Positions 5,160-5,245 of a stretch of DNA of 5,245 nucleotides are shown piece by piece. The translations under genes and the position numbers were made by a program. Below the pieces are notes generated by a model, which was not told the origin of the DNA, searched no databases, and saw nothing but the letters and a program-made list of their open reading frames with translations. The stretch spans positions 1 to 5,245 of the forward strand of contig JAISRS010000165.1 of the NCBI GenBank assembly GCA_031273485.1, given 5' to 3'. Every line of letters begins with the position of its first letter. Position 1 is the stretch's first letter. Source of the DNA: Prevotellaceae bacterium (GTDB lineage: Bacteria > Bacteroidota > Bacteroidia > Bacteroidales > UBA932).

Positions 5160-5245
5160 ATGAATAACAGTTTGTCTTTTGTCCGGATTTTGCGGATTGC
5201 CGCCGTTAGTTTTCTTTTGGTTTCCTGCGGGGTTGGCAGCGAGGA
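5160..5245 (+). CDS. Lipoprotein, N-terminal part
   Basis: The first 28 codons of a gene cut by the right edge. The sequence MNNSLSFVRILRIAAVSFL, then LVSCGVGSE, is a type II signal peptide: a charged start with two arginines (R9, R12), a hydrophobic core at 13-21, and a lipobox LVSC with the acylated cysteine at residue 23. The product would be exported and lipid-anchored. Nothing after the signal is available to name it. The ATG at 5160 gives a signal of normal length; an out-of-frame ATG at 5150 opens only five codons. No convincing promoter was found just upstream: TTTG at 5144-5147 lacks the TA of the -7 motif. It diverges from the minus-strand promoter at 4992-5021. Confidence 0.78.
   Translation, partial: MNNSLSFVRILRIAAVSFLLVSCGVGSE

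Noticed and set aside
4963..5160. Minus-strand 65-codon frame with a hydrophobic C-terminus
   Set aside because: TTG start, runs across the 4992-5021 promoter, and the hydrophobic stretch is explained by AT-rich intergenic DNA.
2581..5199. 13-bp match ATTTTGCGGATTG at 2581-2593 and 5187-5199
   Set aside because: One copy is in a promoter leader and the other in the lipoprotein signal sequence; chance cannot be excluded and nothing else aligns around them.

Overview
The window looks like an accessory, mobile-element-derived region of a Bacteroidota (probably Bacteroidales) genome. Three things support this: TAnnTTTG-type -7 promoter motifs on both strands, genes without clear Shine-Dalgarno sequences, and remnants of Bacteroidota mobilisation and conjugation genes. 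The link to a particular genus is not resolved.

Left part (1-1636, minus strand). A compact restriction-modification operon is read from right to left: a small XRE-type controller, a Dam-like N6-adenine methyltransferase of the D12/alpha class, and the N-terminal part of an AlwI/BstNBI-family type II restriction endonuclease that runs off the left edge. Controller and methyltransferase overlap by ATGA, and the methyltransferase and nuclease genes are 1 nt apart. The whole 5,245-base window contains no GATC, although GAT followed by another base is common. This fits a long-standing GATC-core specificity.

Middle (1695-2613). A frameshifted C-terminal remnant of a MobV-like mobilisation protein lies directly upstream of the R-M operon. 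It is preceded on its own strand by a 25-bp sequence and a 177-bp repeat. A hairpin with a T-run and a Bacteroidota-type promoter then lead into the largest gene.

Right part (2614-5245). A 580-residue AlbA_2/HATPase/winged-helix protein is encoded on the plus strand. It is mosaic in base composition and carries an in-frame 3x12-bp repeat. Its 3' end abuts a fragment of a TraG/VirD4-like coupling protein on the opposite strand. That fragment is again preceded by the same 25-bp sequence, then by a diverged third copy, then by the second 177-bp repeat. The window ends with the start of a lipoprotein gene.

Taken together, the AlbA_2-type gene sits as a cassette between 177-bp direct repeats (97% identical, 2,452 bp apart). 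Two different mobile-gene fragments are each fused to the same 25-mer in the same orientation. This arrangement of repeats and fragments is the least explained part of the window.
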